The translations under genes and the position numbers were made by a program. The notes under the pieces were generated by a model. It searched no databases. It was not told where the DNA came from and saw nothing but the letters and a program-made list of their open reading frames with translations. Source: Methanothrix sp. (GTDB lineage Archaea; Halobacteriota; Methanosarcinia; Methanotrichales; Methanotrichaceae). From it: a stretch of DNA of 52,068 nt. Of the stretch, positions 1 through 7,725 are shown one piece after another; the stretch's first letter is position 1; every line of letters begins with the position of its first letter. The DNA lies in contig JAGPMN010000006.1 in assembly GCA_018052825.1 (NCBI GenBank), positions 1-52,068 on the forward strand. The letters run 5' to 3'.

Positions 1-68
1 TCTTCTGTGGCTACCCCCTTGCGGTTTTGACGAAGGATATAGCGAACCTTCGTCTTGTTTAATTTCAT
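1..68 (-). CDS. Transposase-like N-terminus, cut by the window edge
   Basis: An open frame starts with ATG at 68 and runs off the left edge, giving only 22 codons. The peptide begins MKLNKTKVRYILRQNRKG, a basic helix-turn-helix-like start that resembles the N-terminus of IS481-type archaeal transposases. No inverted repeat or catalytic residue lies inside the window, so the family call rests on this short basic segment and is tentative. It points away from the FmdE gene, so the left edge of the transporter locus borders possible mobile DNA. Confidence 0.4.
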   Translation of the reverse strand, partial: MKLNKTKVRYILRQNRKGVATE

Positions 69-179
69 ATCCTGGACTGGGCGTCCAAGCTTAGATGATC
101 GGCGAAATAATTTCAGGACTCCACAATACTTCCAGGGCAGAGGTTTATAGGAATCCTCGGTGATCTGCCCTTATAATAA

Positions 180-346
180 TCACATAAATCTCCTTGATTT
201 ATATTGAGCTAATTAAGACTAATTTAAATATAACGGCTATTTAATAATACTAATAACAGCATAAGTCGATGAACTGTTTGAGTAATACTAATTTAAACAA
301 AAATCTTAAATAACACATATTTCACAACCAAATAAGAGGAATTAAG
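180..346 (+). promoter_or_regulatory. AT-rich promoter region of the transporter locus
   Basis: This stretch is far richer in A and T than its surroundings and holds no gene. It contains related copies of a short motif: AGACTAATTTAAAT at 216-229, ATACTAAT at 247-254 and ATACTAATTTAAAC at 285-298. Several TATA-like stretches overlap them. The gene that follows has a clear ribosome site, AGAGGA, 7 bases before its ATG. Positions 69-179 hold nothing recognised. I infer a regulated promoter, possibly for a metal-responsive repressor. Confidence 0.45.
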
Positions 347-1417
347 ATGAAAATGAAATGTAAGATAATAGAATTACTACTCCTCCTGGCACTGGTTCCT
401 GGGCTGGCCCTGGCGGATAGTGCTGTGATGGAAGAGCTGGGAAGCAAGGCGGCAAATATGGCCATGCAGGAGCTCATGGTGGAGAGGGGTGATGCTGATC
501 TGCTGATATTGACCAACGCAGGCCATGCCATCGTCGACGGCCAGACCACCCAGACTGCTCTTAAGGGGCTCTCCAATGAAAGCGGGAACAGCATTGGCGA
601 TGCCAATCTCTTCCAGGTTCTGCGGCCATACTACAAGCCCGTCTGGTTCTACTTCTTCGACAGGGCCACAGGAGAGGCTCTCTTCCTGCAGGCGGACGGC
701 AAGGCTCTGAATGCCAGCCTGAATGAGTTCGAGGCCCTCCCGGACGATCAGGTCTTCAGCAAGATCTCAAAGGCCAATGTAGATATCGACTATCTAAGGA
801 ATCATACCAATGAGGGCAACACCACATTCAACGGCAAGGCCTTCAACGGCAATGAGTTCTCGCTCGCGGCCATATCCAATGTATGGGCGCGGGGAGGCTC
901 CTTTGACTTCATACAGGCCGCATGCTTCCATGATCATCTCTGCCCGGGAGTCACCAGTGGCCTGTTCCTGGCCAAGTTCGTAGAGGAGAAGCTGCCCATC
1001 AACAATATCTCAACAGAGAGCTACAAGGTCATCTCCTGCCCCAACTGGTGCAAGGACGATCTGTTCCAGATGCGCTGGGACGCCACTCCGGGAAAGAGCG
1101 GCATGTTTGTGATGGCTCTCACGGATGCAGAGAAGAAGGCTGTGCCCAACATTGCCGGAATTTACATTCGATGGAACGATACCTCGAAGTCTGGCGATGC
1201 ATTGGCCCTGGCCTACAACTTCAGTGCAGTAGCATTGCCTACATGGACCGGACCGGCCTGGGGATCCAAGCTCTACCAGGATATTGTGCTCATGGATTAT
1301 GCGGACAAACCTGAGACATTCATATCGATAATCAAGGAGTTCAAGGTGGACGCGGCCACACTGGCCAACCTCGAGAATGCCGGTATGCACCCGCTCAAGA
1401 TTGCAGGGGTGGTGTAA
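347..1417 (+). CDS. Exported FmdE-domain protein
   Basis: This 356-residue protein has a cleavable signal peptide (hydrophobic LLLLLALVPGLALA at about residues 10-23), so it acts outside the membrane. The C-terminal half carries the FmdE signature FHDHLCPG at 194-201 and a second cysteine pair, C231 and C235 (SCPNWC), which together could bind a metal. FmdE was named for a gene in the molybdenum formylmethanofuran dehydrogenase operon, but most family members are of unknown role and this one is not an enzyme subunit. The first 180 residues match no family I recognise. It precedes a NikA-type binding protein by 87 bases on the same strand, and I infer a role in metal capture or chelate handling at the cell surface. 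Confidence 0.8.
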   Translation: MKMKCKIIELLLLLALVPGLALADSAVMEELGSKAANMAMQELMVERGDADLLILTNAGHAIVDGQTTQTALKGLSNESGNSIGDANLFQVLRPYYKPVWFYFFDRATGEALFLQADGKALNASLNEFEALPDDQVFSKISKANVDIDYLRNHTNEGNTTFNGKAFNGNEFSLAAISNVWARGGSFDFIQAACFHDHLCPGVTSGLFLAKFVEEKLPINNISTESYKVISCPNWCKDDLFQMRWDATPGKSGMFVMALTDAEKKAVPNIAGIYIRWNDTSKSGDALALAYNFSAVALPTWTGPAWGSKLYQDIVLMDYADKPETFISIIKEFKVDAATLANLENAGMHPLKIAGVV

Positions 1418-1504
1418 GAGTGACATCAGCCGGAAGTCTGAACATTGATGGGCTTCCGAATCCCAAATTTTTTAGATATAATTTAACAAAATTGAGGTTA
1501 TTCT

Positions 1505-3055
1505 ATGAAAAACAAATCTAAGCAATCGTTGGGCCTATGCATACTTTTACTGCTCTATATAGGTCCAGCTCCATGTGTGGAACAAATACCAGTTTACACT
1601 GTTGCCGATTCCACCGGCGATTGGGGCTTCCCATCGCCTTACGGCCATTATTCTCGGGGACCGGGATATATTAGGATGAGCCTGATCTTCGACACACTTG
1701 TCTGGAAGGATCAGAACGACTATGTGCCCGCTCTTGCCGAGAGCTGGAATATGGTGGGGAGTGGCGCTTTCGTTTTCAACCTGCGGAAGAATGTAACCTG
1801 GAATGACGGCATCAAGTTCACGGCTAATGATGTGGTCTTCACCGTAAATTATATCAAGAAGCACCCATACCAGTGGGTCAACTCTGAGCCGTTGAGAAAT
1901 GCAGAAGCAGTGGATGATTACACTGTGAAAATATATCTCAACCATTCCTATGCTCCATTTCTGGAAATGATAGCGGGAACTCTGCCGATTCTGCCCGAAC
2001 ATATCTACAAGGACGTAAGCGATCCAGCGAAGTTCACCGATGCCAAGGCGCTTACCGGAACAGGCCCATACAAGCTCGTCAATTACGATAAGGCTCAGGG
2101 AACTTATCTTTATGAAGCGTATGACGGATATTACCTGGGCAAGCCCGTTGTAAATCAGATCAAATTTATCAAAGTCAGCAATGAGATGGCGGCCGCCTCT
2201 CTTAAGAAAGGCGATGTCGATGCTGCCAGTGTTCAGCCTGAGACTATAGATGACCTCAAGAATGGCGGCTATAAGGTCATTACAGGTTCACCACATGATG
2301 GGATTACCAAGATCATGATCAACCACAAGAAGGAGCCGTTCTCCAATGTCAGGTTCAGACAGGCGCTCTACTATGCAATCGACCGTCAGGCTCTGGTGAA
2401 GACGGCCCTTCGCGGTTACGGTGTCGCAGCAAGCCCAGGACTTTTCCCCCCCGACAGCGAGTGGTTCAATTCGAGCCTAGATCGGTACGCTTACGACCCC
2501 TCTAAGACCGAGACTCTTCTGAAGGAGATGGGATACAGCAAGGACGGTCAATATTTCGCCAAAGACGACAAGACTTTAGAGATGGAGATGCTGGTCACCT
2601 CGACAAGCGAAAGGGTCGGGGAGATGATCCGCCAGCAGCTTGCAAATGCCGGATTTAAGGTAACTCTGAGAAGCGTCGAATCCAAGACCCTTGACAGCCT
2701 TGTTGGTGACTGGAAGTTCGATCTGGCCTTGAACAGCCACGGCGGGATGTGTGGCGACCCTGAGATTTTGAACAGAATCATAGGTGAAGGTTACATGTTT
2801 AACAGCGATAGGTACACTGCTGACCAGAAGCTGAATGATCTCCTAAACAGGGAGGTCTCTGAGATGAACCCAGAAAAACGTAAAGATCTAGTCGATCAGG
2901 TCGAGACTCTATATGCATATGACCTACCTGCCCTTCCGCTGTACTACTCCGACTCGTATTGGGCGTTTGATGGAAATCTGGAGCTGTACTATACTAAGAG
3001 GGGAGTCGCCAACGGCATTCCAATAGCTATGAACAAGCTTTCTTTCGTCGGGTAA
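1505..3055 (+). CDS. ABC transporter substrate-binding protein, NikA/DppA family (copy 1)
   Basis: A 516-residue extracytoplasmic receptor of the SBP_bac_5 family, the class that binds peptides, nickel or nickel chelates. A signal peptide occupies about residues 1-25. Family hallmarks are the N-terminal lobe start FDTLVWKD, AESW, the segment LTGTGPYKLVNY and the internal MINHKKEPFSNVRFRQALYY. A GAGGT ribosome site precedes the ATG. It is closely similar along its whole length to the receptor at 5473-7032. Its neighbours, an FmdE protein upstream and CooC 13 bases downstream, favour nickel as cargo. Family membership is certain; the ligand is inferred. Confidence 0.9.
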   Translation: MKNKSKQSLGLCILLLLYIGPAPCVEQIPVYTVADSTGDWGFPSPYGHYSRGPGYIRMSLIFDTLVWKDQNDYVPALAESWNMVGSGAFVFNLRKNVTWNDGIKFTANDVVFTVNYIKKHPYQWVNSEPLRNAEAVDDYTVKIYLNHSYAPFLEMIAGTLPILPEHIYKDVSDPAKFTDAKALTGTGPYKLVNYDKAQGTYLYEAYDGYYLGKPVVNQIKFIKVSNEMAAASLKKGDVDAASVQPETIDDLKNGGYKVITGSPHDGITKIMINHKKEPFSNVRFRQALYYAIDRQALVKTALRGYGVAASPGLFPPDSEWFNSSLDRYAYDPSKTETLLKEMGYSKDGQYFAKDDKTLEMEMLVTSTSERVGEMIRQQLANAGFKVTLRSVESKTLDSLVGDWKFDLALNSHGGMCGDPEILNRIIGEGYMFNSDRYTADQKLNDLLNREVSEMNPEKRKDLVDQVETLYAYDLPALPLYYSDSYWAFDGNLELYYTKRGVANGIPIAMNKLSFVG

Positions 3056-3068
3056 TCGAGGTGTTCAA

Positions 3069-3824
3069 ATGAAGATATTGATATGCGGCAAAGGCGGCAG
3101 CGGAAAGAGCACCATCTCTGCCCTCCTAGCAGAAGAGCTCGCATCAAAGGGACATAAAGTACTGGTAGTGGACACGGACGAGTCCAACTTCGGTCTGTAC
3201 AAGCATTTAGGCATGGAACAGCCTAAGGATTTCATGGAGTCTCTGGGCGGAAAAGCTGGACTCAGAGACAAGCTCATGGCATTCATAAGATCAGAAGGGA
3301 GCGAGATGCCGAATATGATGCCTGAGCAGTTTTGCATCGACGAGATTCCCCCGGAAGTGATCGTTGGTAAAAATGGCATAAAACTAGTGGCCATCGGCAA
3401 GATTCATGACTATGGCGAGGGGTGTGCCTGTCCCATGGGAGCACTTGCCAGGGAGTTTCTGGAGAAGCTGAAGACGAATAGGGAGTACATAATCGTGGAT
3501 ACGGATGCAGGAATAGAGCATTTCGGTAGAGGTGTGGAGGCAGGGTGCGATAAGATAGTAGTGGTCATAGATCCAAGCTATGAGTCTGTCCAGCTCTCTC
3601 TAAAGATAGCCCAGATGGCTGAGAAGATTGGGAAAGAAGTCTATTTCCTGCTCAACCGAATGGATGAGAACTCAAAAGAACTGGCTGAGATGGTGGACAG
3701 ACGAAGAGTGATAGGCATCCTTCCAAATGATAAGGATGTTTTCACTGCCTGTCTGAAAGGTGGCGCTGTGCCAAAGGTTAAGGAGATGGAGGGCATCGCC
3801 GACCGCCTCATAGGTCTAGGCTAG
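3069..3824 (+). CDS. cooC: CooC-type nickel-insertion ATPase
   Basis: A 251-residue MinD/ParA-type P-loop ATPase. The deviant Walker A motif GKGGSGKST lies at 7-15 and the switch DTDESN at 35-40. The CooC-specific metal site C119-A-C121 is present in GCACPMGA. Known CooC proteins bind Ni(II) at this CxC motif as dimers and use ATP to load nickel into the C-cluster of CO dehydrogenase. The gene follows the receptor gene with a GAGGTG ribosome site, so they are probably one transcript. This is the best evidence that the locus handles nickel. An acetate-using methanogen would need it for CODH/acetyl-CoA synthase. Confidence 0.88.
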   Translation: MKILICGKGGSGKSTISALLAEELASKGHKVLVVDTDESNFGLYKHLGMEQPKDFMESLGGKAGLRDKLMAFIRSEGSEMPNMMPEQFCIDEIPPEVIVGKNGIKLVAIGKIHDYGEGCACPMGALAREFLEKLKTNREYIIVDTDAGIEHFGRGVEAGCDKIVVVIDPSYESVQLSLKIAQMAEKIGKEVYFLLNRMDENSKELAEMVDRRRVIGILPNDKDVFTACLKGGAVPKVKEMEGIADRLIGLG

Positions 3825-3845
3825 GCCGGAGGAGGGAAAGAGAAA

Positions 3846-4442
3846 ATGAAACTTGAGCCCCGCATGAGAGAGCAGATCCTTCCACTCCCGGTGGTTCTTA
3901 TCTCTACAGTCTCCCAGGAGGGCATCAGAAACGCTGCTCCCTGGTCCAACTTTACTCCGATACTGCGGCCGCATGATGAAGTGCTTTTGGCCTCCTGGCT
4001 AAAACGTGATACTTTGGAGAACATTCGTCAGACTGGGGAGTTCGTGGTGAATGTGCCACCGAGGGGGATGGAGGATGCTGTTATGGTAACAGCCTGGAAT
4101 TATCCCCCGGAGGTGGATGAGTTTGAGATGGCAAATCTTCAACCACGCCCCTCATCCATTGTAAAGCCCCCTGGAATCGAGGGCTGCCTGGCCTGGGCGG
4201 AATGCGTTCTCGAGGAGGAAATAGCGCGAGAAAAGTTCGTCCTGGTCATAGGCAAGGTTGTGCATCTGGAAGCAGATAACCGATTCTTCAACGATTTGGG
4301 AGAGATGGACTTTGAGAAGGCCAAGCCCCTGGCAGTCATGCTCGGAGATGCAGGGATGCATTTCACTCATCCAGTCTCTTCAGGCAGATATGCAGAGTAC
4401 AGGGAGATGTTCCTCCCCTCGGCAAATCCGGGCGGGAGCTGA
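3846..4442 (+). CDS. Flavin reductase-like FMN-binding split-barrel protein
   Basis: A 198-residue protein with the flavin reductase-like split-barrel pattern. The N-terminal strand LPVVLISTVSQEGIRNAAPWSNF is followed by a WLKRDTLENI segment and a barrel region ending near SSGRYAEY. Family members bind FMN as dimers, and many serve as redox partners for metal or cofactor chemistry. A strong GGAGGAGGG site lies just before the ATG, and the gene begins 22 bases after cooC. Its job here is unknown. Reduction of a metal or chelate is a reasonable guess from context only. Confidence 0.75.
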   Translation: MKLEPRMREQILPLPVVLISTVSQEGIRNAAPWSNFTPILRPHDEVLLASWLKRDTLENIRQTGEFVVNVPPRGMEDAVMVTAWNYPPEVDEFEMANLQPRPSSIVKPPGIEGCLAWAECVLEEEIAREKFVLVIGKVVHLEADNRFFNDLGEMDFEKAKPLAVMLGDAGMHFTHPVSSGRYAEYREMFLPSANPGGS

Positions 4443-4468
4443 ATCGAGTTTGCTGCAAAAGGAGTTTT

Positions 4469-5320
4469 ATGATTTCTCCCTTAAAAGATATCGACTGGAA
4501 TGAGGTCTGGAAGGCCCAGATGCTGTTAAGCCTTGAATCCAGCCCAGGCAGAGACTGCGCCCGCATCTGGGAGAGCAGGGAGCGCGCTCTCGCGTTCTGG
4601 AACATGTGCAAGAATGAGAGGAGCCGCATCGACCAAACGGTCTGGGAGACGGAGGTCCCGTCGGCAACGGGGGTGCTGGATGCCGGAGCCGGGCAGGGCA
4701 CCCTGGCCATCCCCTTCGCCCAAAAGGCTGCTCACGTCACGGCGGTCGAGCCGGCTGAGGGAATGCGCAGCGTCATGAGGGAGAAGATGGCGGAGCACTC
4801 AGTCTCCAACATCGACATAGTGCCGAAGCGCTGGGAGGACGTGGATGTGGAGAGGGATCTGTCTGGGCCGTACGATGTGGTGATCGCATCCTTCTCCCTG
4901 GGAATGCAGGACATCCGGGCGGCCATTGAGAAGATGGTGCAGGCCTCCTCGCGGTACGTCTACCTTTATCACTTCGCCGGCCCATCATCCTGGGACAGGC
5001 AATGGCAGAGCCTCTGGCCGAAGCTGCATGGCAGGCCCTACCGGCCCGGACCCAAGAGCGACGTGCTCCACAATGTCCTCTACCAGATGGGCGTCTACCC
5101 AAACGTGAGTGTCTTTCGGCTGGAGCACAGCCGGCCCTACGGCTCACTAGATGAGGCCGTGGCAGATCTCGCCCCCCAGGCCCGTGCGGAGAGCGAGGAG
5201 CAGAAGGCGGTGCTGCGCGAGTATCTGAGGAGGGCTCTCTTAGAGGATGGCGGGATTCTGGTTATGCCGGGGTCGTCGGTGAGGGAGAATATGTGGTGGG
5301 AGAAAGAGGCAGTGAAGTAA
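4469..5320 (+). CDS. Class I SAM-dependent methyltransferase
   Basis: A 283-residue protein with a Rossmann methyltransferase core. Motif I is VLDAGAGQGTLAIPFA near residues 70-85, the acidic loop is VTAVEPAEGM and motif IV is DVVIASFSLGM. The C-terminal third is rich in Arg and Trp and may define the substrate. It sits 26 bases after the flavin reductase-like gene with an AAGGAG site, so it is likely cotranscribed with cooC. The substrate cannot be read from the sequence. In this setting it could modify a metal ligand, but an unrelated small molecule or tRNA target is equally open. Confidence 0.8.
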   Translation: MISPLKDIDWNEVWKAQMLLSLESSPGRDCARIWESRERALAFWNMCKNERSRIDQTVWETEVPSATGVLDAGAGQGTLAIPFAQKAAHVTAVEPAEGMRSVMREKMAEHSVSNIDIVPKRWEDVDVERDLSGPYDVVIASFSLGMQDIRAAIEKMVQASSRYVYLYHFAGPSSWDRQWQSLWPKLHGRPYRPGPKSDVLHNVLYQMGVYPNVSVFRLEHSRPYGSLDEAVADLAPQARAESEEQKAVLREYLRRALLEDGGILVMPGSSVRENMWWEKEAVK

Positions 5321-5428
5321 ATCCTCCGGCAAGCTATATTCAATTGTAATATCGATTTATATCATACTATTATCAGAAAAGTTCTTAAATTAGACATACT
5401 ATACTTTAAATCATAGGAGGAAATTGCG

Positions 5429-5476
5429 ATGATAATACAAATAAATACATGCTTTGTAAGGAGAGAGCTCACATGA
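5429..5476 (+). CDS. Leader ORF overlapping the second receptor gene
   Basis: A 15-codon open frame (MIIQINTCFVRRELT) begins 8 bases after a perfect AGGAGG at 5415-5420 and ends with TGA at 5474-5476. That stop overlaps the ATG of the next gene in the ATGA arrangement typical of translational coupling. The ribosome site for the receptor, AAGGAGAG at 5458-5465, lies inside this frame. It has no recognisable domain. It may be a translated leader that controls the receptor, or it may simply mark an alternative start region. Confidence 0.4.
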   Translation: MIIQINTCFVRRELT

Positions 5477-7032
5477 ACCGTCTTTCATCCTTCGGCTTTG
5501 CTGCTCTGGCCGGCCTGCTTTTGCTCCTGTTCGGCGGAGCACAGGCGGCGGATGAGACCGTGGGCATGATCACCATAGCCGACAGCACTGGCGACTGGGG
5601 CTACCCATCGCCCTATGGCCATTACTCCCGCGGCCCTGGCTATGTCAGGATGAGCCTGATATTCGACACCCTGGTCTGGAAGGACGAGGACGGGTTTGTG
5701 CCGGCTCTGGCTGAGAGCTGGGAGTACCTATCCGGTGAGAATGCCTACCTCTTCCACCTTCGCGATGGTGTGACCTGGAACGACGGCCAGCCCTTCACCG
5801 CCCGGGATGTGGCCTTCACATTCCAGTACATCCGGGACCATCCCTATGCCTGGGTTGACTCGAGCTCTGTGAAGGCCGTAGAGGCGGCCGATGATCAAAC
5901 TGTCAAGATCACTCTCGTAAGGGATTATGCCCCATTCCTGGACCAGGTGGCTGGCACTCTGCCCATTCTGCCTGAGCATGTCTACAAAGACGTGAGCGAT
6001 CCGGCCGGGTTCAAGGACCCCGAGGCTCTGACTGGCACCGGCCCCTTCGAGCTGGCCGACTACAACCAGGCCCAGGGGACATACCTCTTCAAGGCCAATG
6101 AGAACTACTACCAGGGCTCTCCCCGGGTCAAACAGATCAGGTTCGTGAAGGTCAGCCAGGAGATGTCCGCCGCCTCCCTGGAGAAGGGTGAGGTGGATGC
6201 GGCGGTGGTGCCGGGGGAGACCGTGAGCGATCTGGAGGGCAGGGGCTTCTCGGTTGTGAAGGGCTCTCATGACTGGCTGGCCAAGATCATGGTCAACCAC
6301 AAAAAGGAGCCTTTCTCCGATGTCAGGTTTAGAAGAGCCCTCTACTATGCCATAGACCGGCAGGACCTGGTGGATACTGCTCTGCGCGGCTACGGCCTGG
6401 CTGGCAGCCCCGGGCTGTATGCCCCGGACAGCGACTGGTACAATTCGGATCAGGAGCAGTACAGCCATGATATAGCTGAGGCAGGACGGCTGCTGGAAGA
6501 GATGGGATATGAGAGGAGCCAGGGCAGCCAGTACTACGGCAAGGACGGCCAGACTCTGGAGATCGAGCTTCTTGCCACCTCGGCCACTGAGAGGCAGGGG
6601 GAGCTGATCGCCAGCCAACTCAAGGAGGCAGGCCTGAACGTCGATCTGCGCATAGTCGATGCCAAAACCCTGGACAGCCTGGTCGAGAAGTGGCAGTTCG
6701 ACCTGGCCATGAGCGGCCACGGCGGCCTCGGCGGGGATCCGGCCATCCTCAACAAGGTTGTGATCGATCAAAAGAGCTTCAACAGCGCTCGCTACAATGA
6801 AAACAGGACTTTGAACGATGTTCTGGAGGCGCAGATTGAAGAGATGGATTCGGATGCAAGAGCGGATCTGGTGGACAGGGCCCAGGAGCTGATCGCCCTG
6901 GAGCTGCCAGCCCTGCCCATGTACTACACCGACAGCTTCTGGGCCTTCAATGACAAAGCCGACTACTACTATACATATGGAGGCGTGGGAAGCGGAGTGC
7001 CGATTCCTCTGAACAAGATGATCTTCGTTTGA
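5473..7032 (+). CDS. ABC transporter substrate-binding protein, NikA/DppA family (copy 2)
   Basis: A 519-residue extracytoplasmic receptor of the SBP_bac_5 family, paralogous to the protein at 1505-3055. They share the motifs DSTGDWG, PSPYGHYSRGPGY, FDTLVWKD, TGTGP and MVNHKKEPFSDVRFRRALYY. A signal peptide covers about residues 1-26 (LAGLLLLLFGGAQA). I chose the ATG at 5473 because AAGGAGAG lies 7 bases before it; an in-frame ATG at 5449 would add an unlikely charged extension. Two receptors for a single permease and ATPase set suggest two ligand forms or two affinities. Nickel or a nickel complex is inferred from the neighbours. Confidence 0.9.
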   Translation: MNRLSSFGFAALAGLLLLLFGGAQAADETVGMITIADSTGDWGYPSPYGHYSRGPGYVRMSLIFDTLVWKDEDGFVPALAESWEYLSGENAYLFHLRDGVTWNDGQPFTARDVAFTFQYIRDHPYAWVDSSSVKAVEAADDQTVKITLVRDYAPFLDQVAGTLPILPEHVYKDVSDPAGFKDPEALTGTGPFELADYNQAQGTYLFKANENYYQGSPRVKQIRFVKVSQEMSAASLEKGEVDAAVVPGETVSDLEGRGFSVVKGSHDWLAKIMVNHKKEPFSDVRFRRALYYAIDRQDLVDTALRGYGLAGSPGLYAPDSDWYNSDQEQYSHDIAEAGRLLEEMGYERSQGSQYYGKDGQTLEIELLATSATERQGELIASQLKEAGLNVDLRIVDAKTLDSLVEKWQFDLAMSGHGGLGGDPAILNKVVIDQKSFNSARYNENRTLNDVLEAQIEEMDSDARADLVDRAQELIALELPALPMYYTDSFWAFNDKADYYYTYGGVGSGVPIPLNKMIFV

Positions 7033-7227
7033 GTCTCTTTGGGGCGATCTCTCTGTGGTTCCGTCCAGAAAGCGCACGCACTGCCGACGGAAGCATAGAG
7101 AGAGTATTTATTACTTCATATTTTGTTATTCTATAATAGGTATTAATAGATATACATTTAGAAATTTTTAGTAATAATTTATCCTATTAGGAAAACTCTA
7201 TTAATACGAAGATCTATTTGATTTGCT
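7033..7227 (+). promoter_or_regulatory. AT-rich spacer, probable second promoter of the importer locus
   Basis: This gene-free stretch turns strongly AT-rich from about 7105. It contains several TATA-like runs (TTATTACTTC, GTAATAATTTATCC) and TATTAATA-type elements at 7141-7148 and 7199-7206. It resembles the regions at 180-346 and 5341-5415 in composition and in ATA/TTA-rich repeats. I infer an independent promoter for trmO and the membrane and ATPase genes. Confidence 0.35.
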
Positions 7228-7698
7228 ATGCCATTTGAAGAAATAGGTCCAATGGTGCTACGAGCTGTCGGGGTGATTCACACTCCATACCTGCGGCGGG
7301 AGGACATACCCCGCCAGGGAAGGCTTTCCAATGAGATATGCGAGATTGAGGTATTCCCTCAATATGCGGCAGCTCTCAAGGACATAGACCAGTGCAGCCA
7401 CCTTTTCGTAATATTCTGGCTGCACATGGCGGACAGGGAGAGGCTCTCTGCCACACCGCCACATGACGGAAAAGAGCACGGCGTCTTCGCCACCCGCTCT
7501 CCCAACCGCCCCAATCCCCTGGCTCTGGATGTTGTGGAGCTGGTTGGTGTGGAGGGAGAAAGGCTGAAGGTCAGGGGCATGGATGCCCTGGACGGCTCCA
7601 TCCTTCTGGACATCAAGCCCTACTCGGCGGGAATCGACTGCTTCCCTCAGGCCAGGATCGCCTGGCAGGAGAAGGAAGGGAGAAAGGCTGAAGCCTGA
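7228..7698 (+). CDS. trmO: tRNA (t6A37) N6-methyltransferase TrmO
   Basis: A 156-residue TsaA/YaeB-family protein. Typical features are the opening AVGVIHTPYLRRED, the segment SHLFVIFWLHMADR and the motif ATRSPNRPNPLALDVV, which binds the methyl donor in this beta-barrel methyltransferase family. TrmO methylates threonylcarbamoyladenosine at position 37 of tRNAs. Translation could begin at 7228 or at the in-frame ATG at 7252, which fits the family N-terminus. It sits between the second receptor and the permease genes, 27 bases before the latter, with no evident functional link to transport. Confidence 0.88.
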   Translation: MPFEEIGPMVLRAVGVIHTPYLRREDIPRQGRLSNEICEIEVFPQYAAALKDIDQCSHLFVIFWLHMADRERLSATPPHDGKEHGVFATRSPNRPNPLALDVVELVGVEGERLKVRGMDALDGSILLDIKPYSAGIDCFPQARIAWQEKEGRKAEA

Positions 7699-7725
7699 TT
7701 TTGATCATCGTGGGGGTGAATATCG

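Noticed and set aside
347-1417. Reading the FmdE protein as a subunit of formylmethanofuran dehydrogenase
   Set aside because: The protein has a signal peptide and no fmd/fwd genes lie nearby. The family name comes from gene position in another organism.
5728-7077. Long minus-strand frame of 449 codons
   Set aside because: It is antisense to the second receptor gene, has no known domain, and the plus-strand protein is a clear family member.
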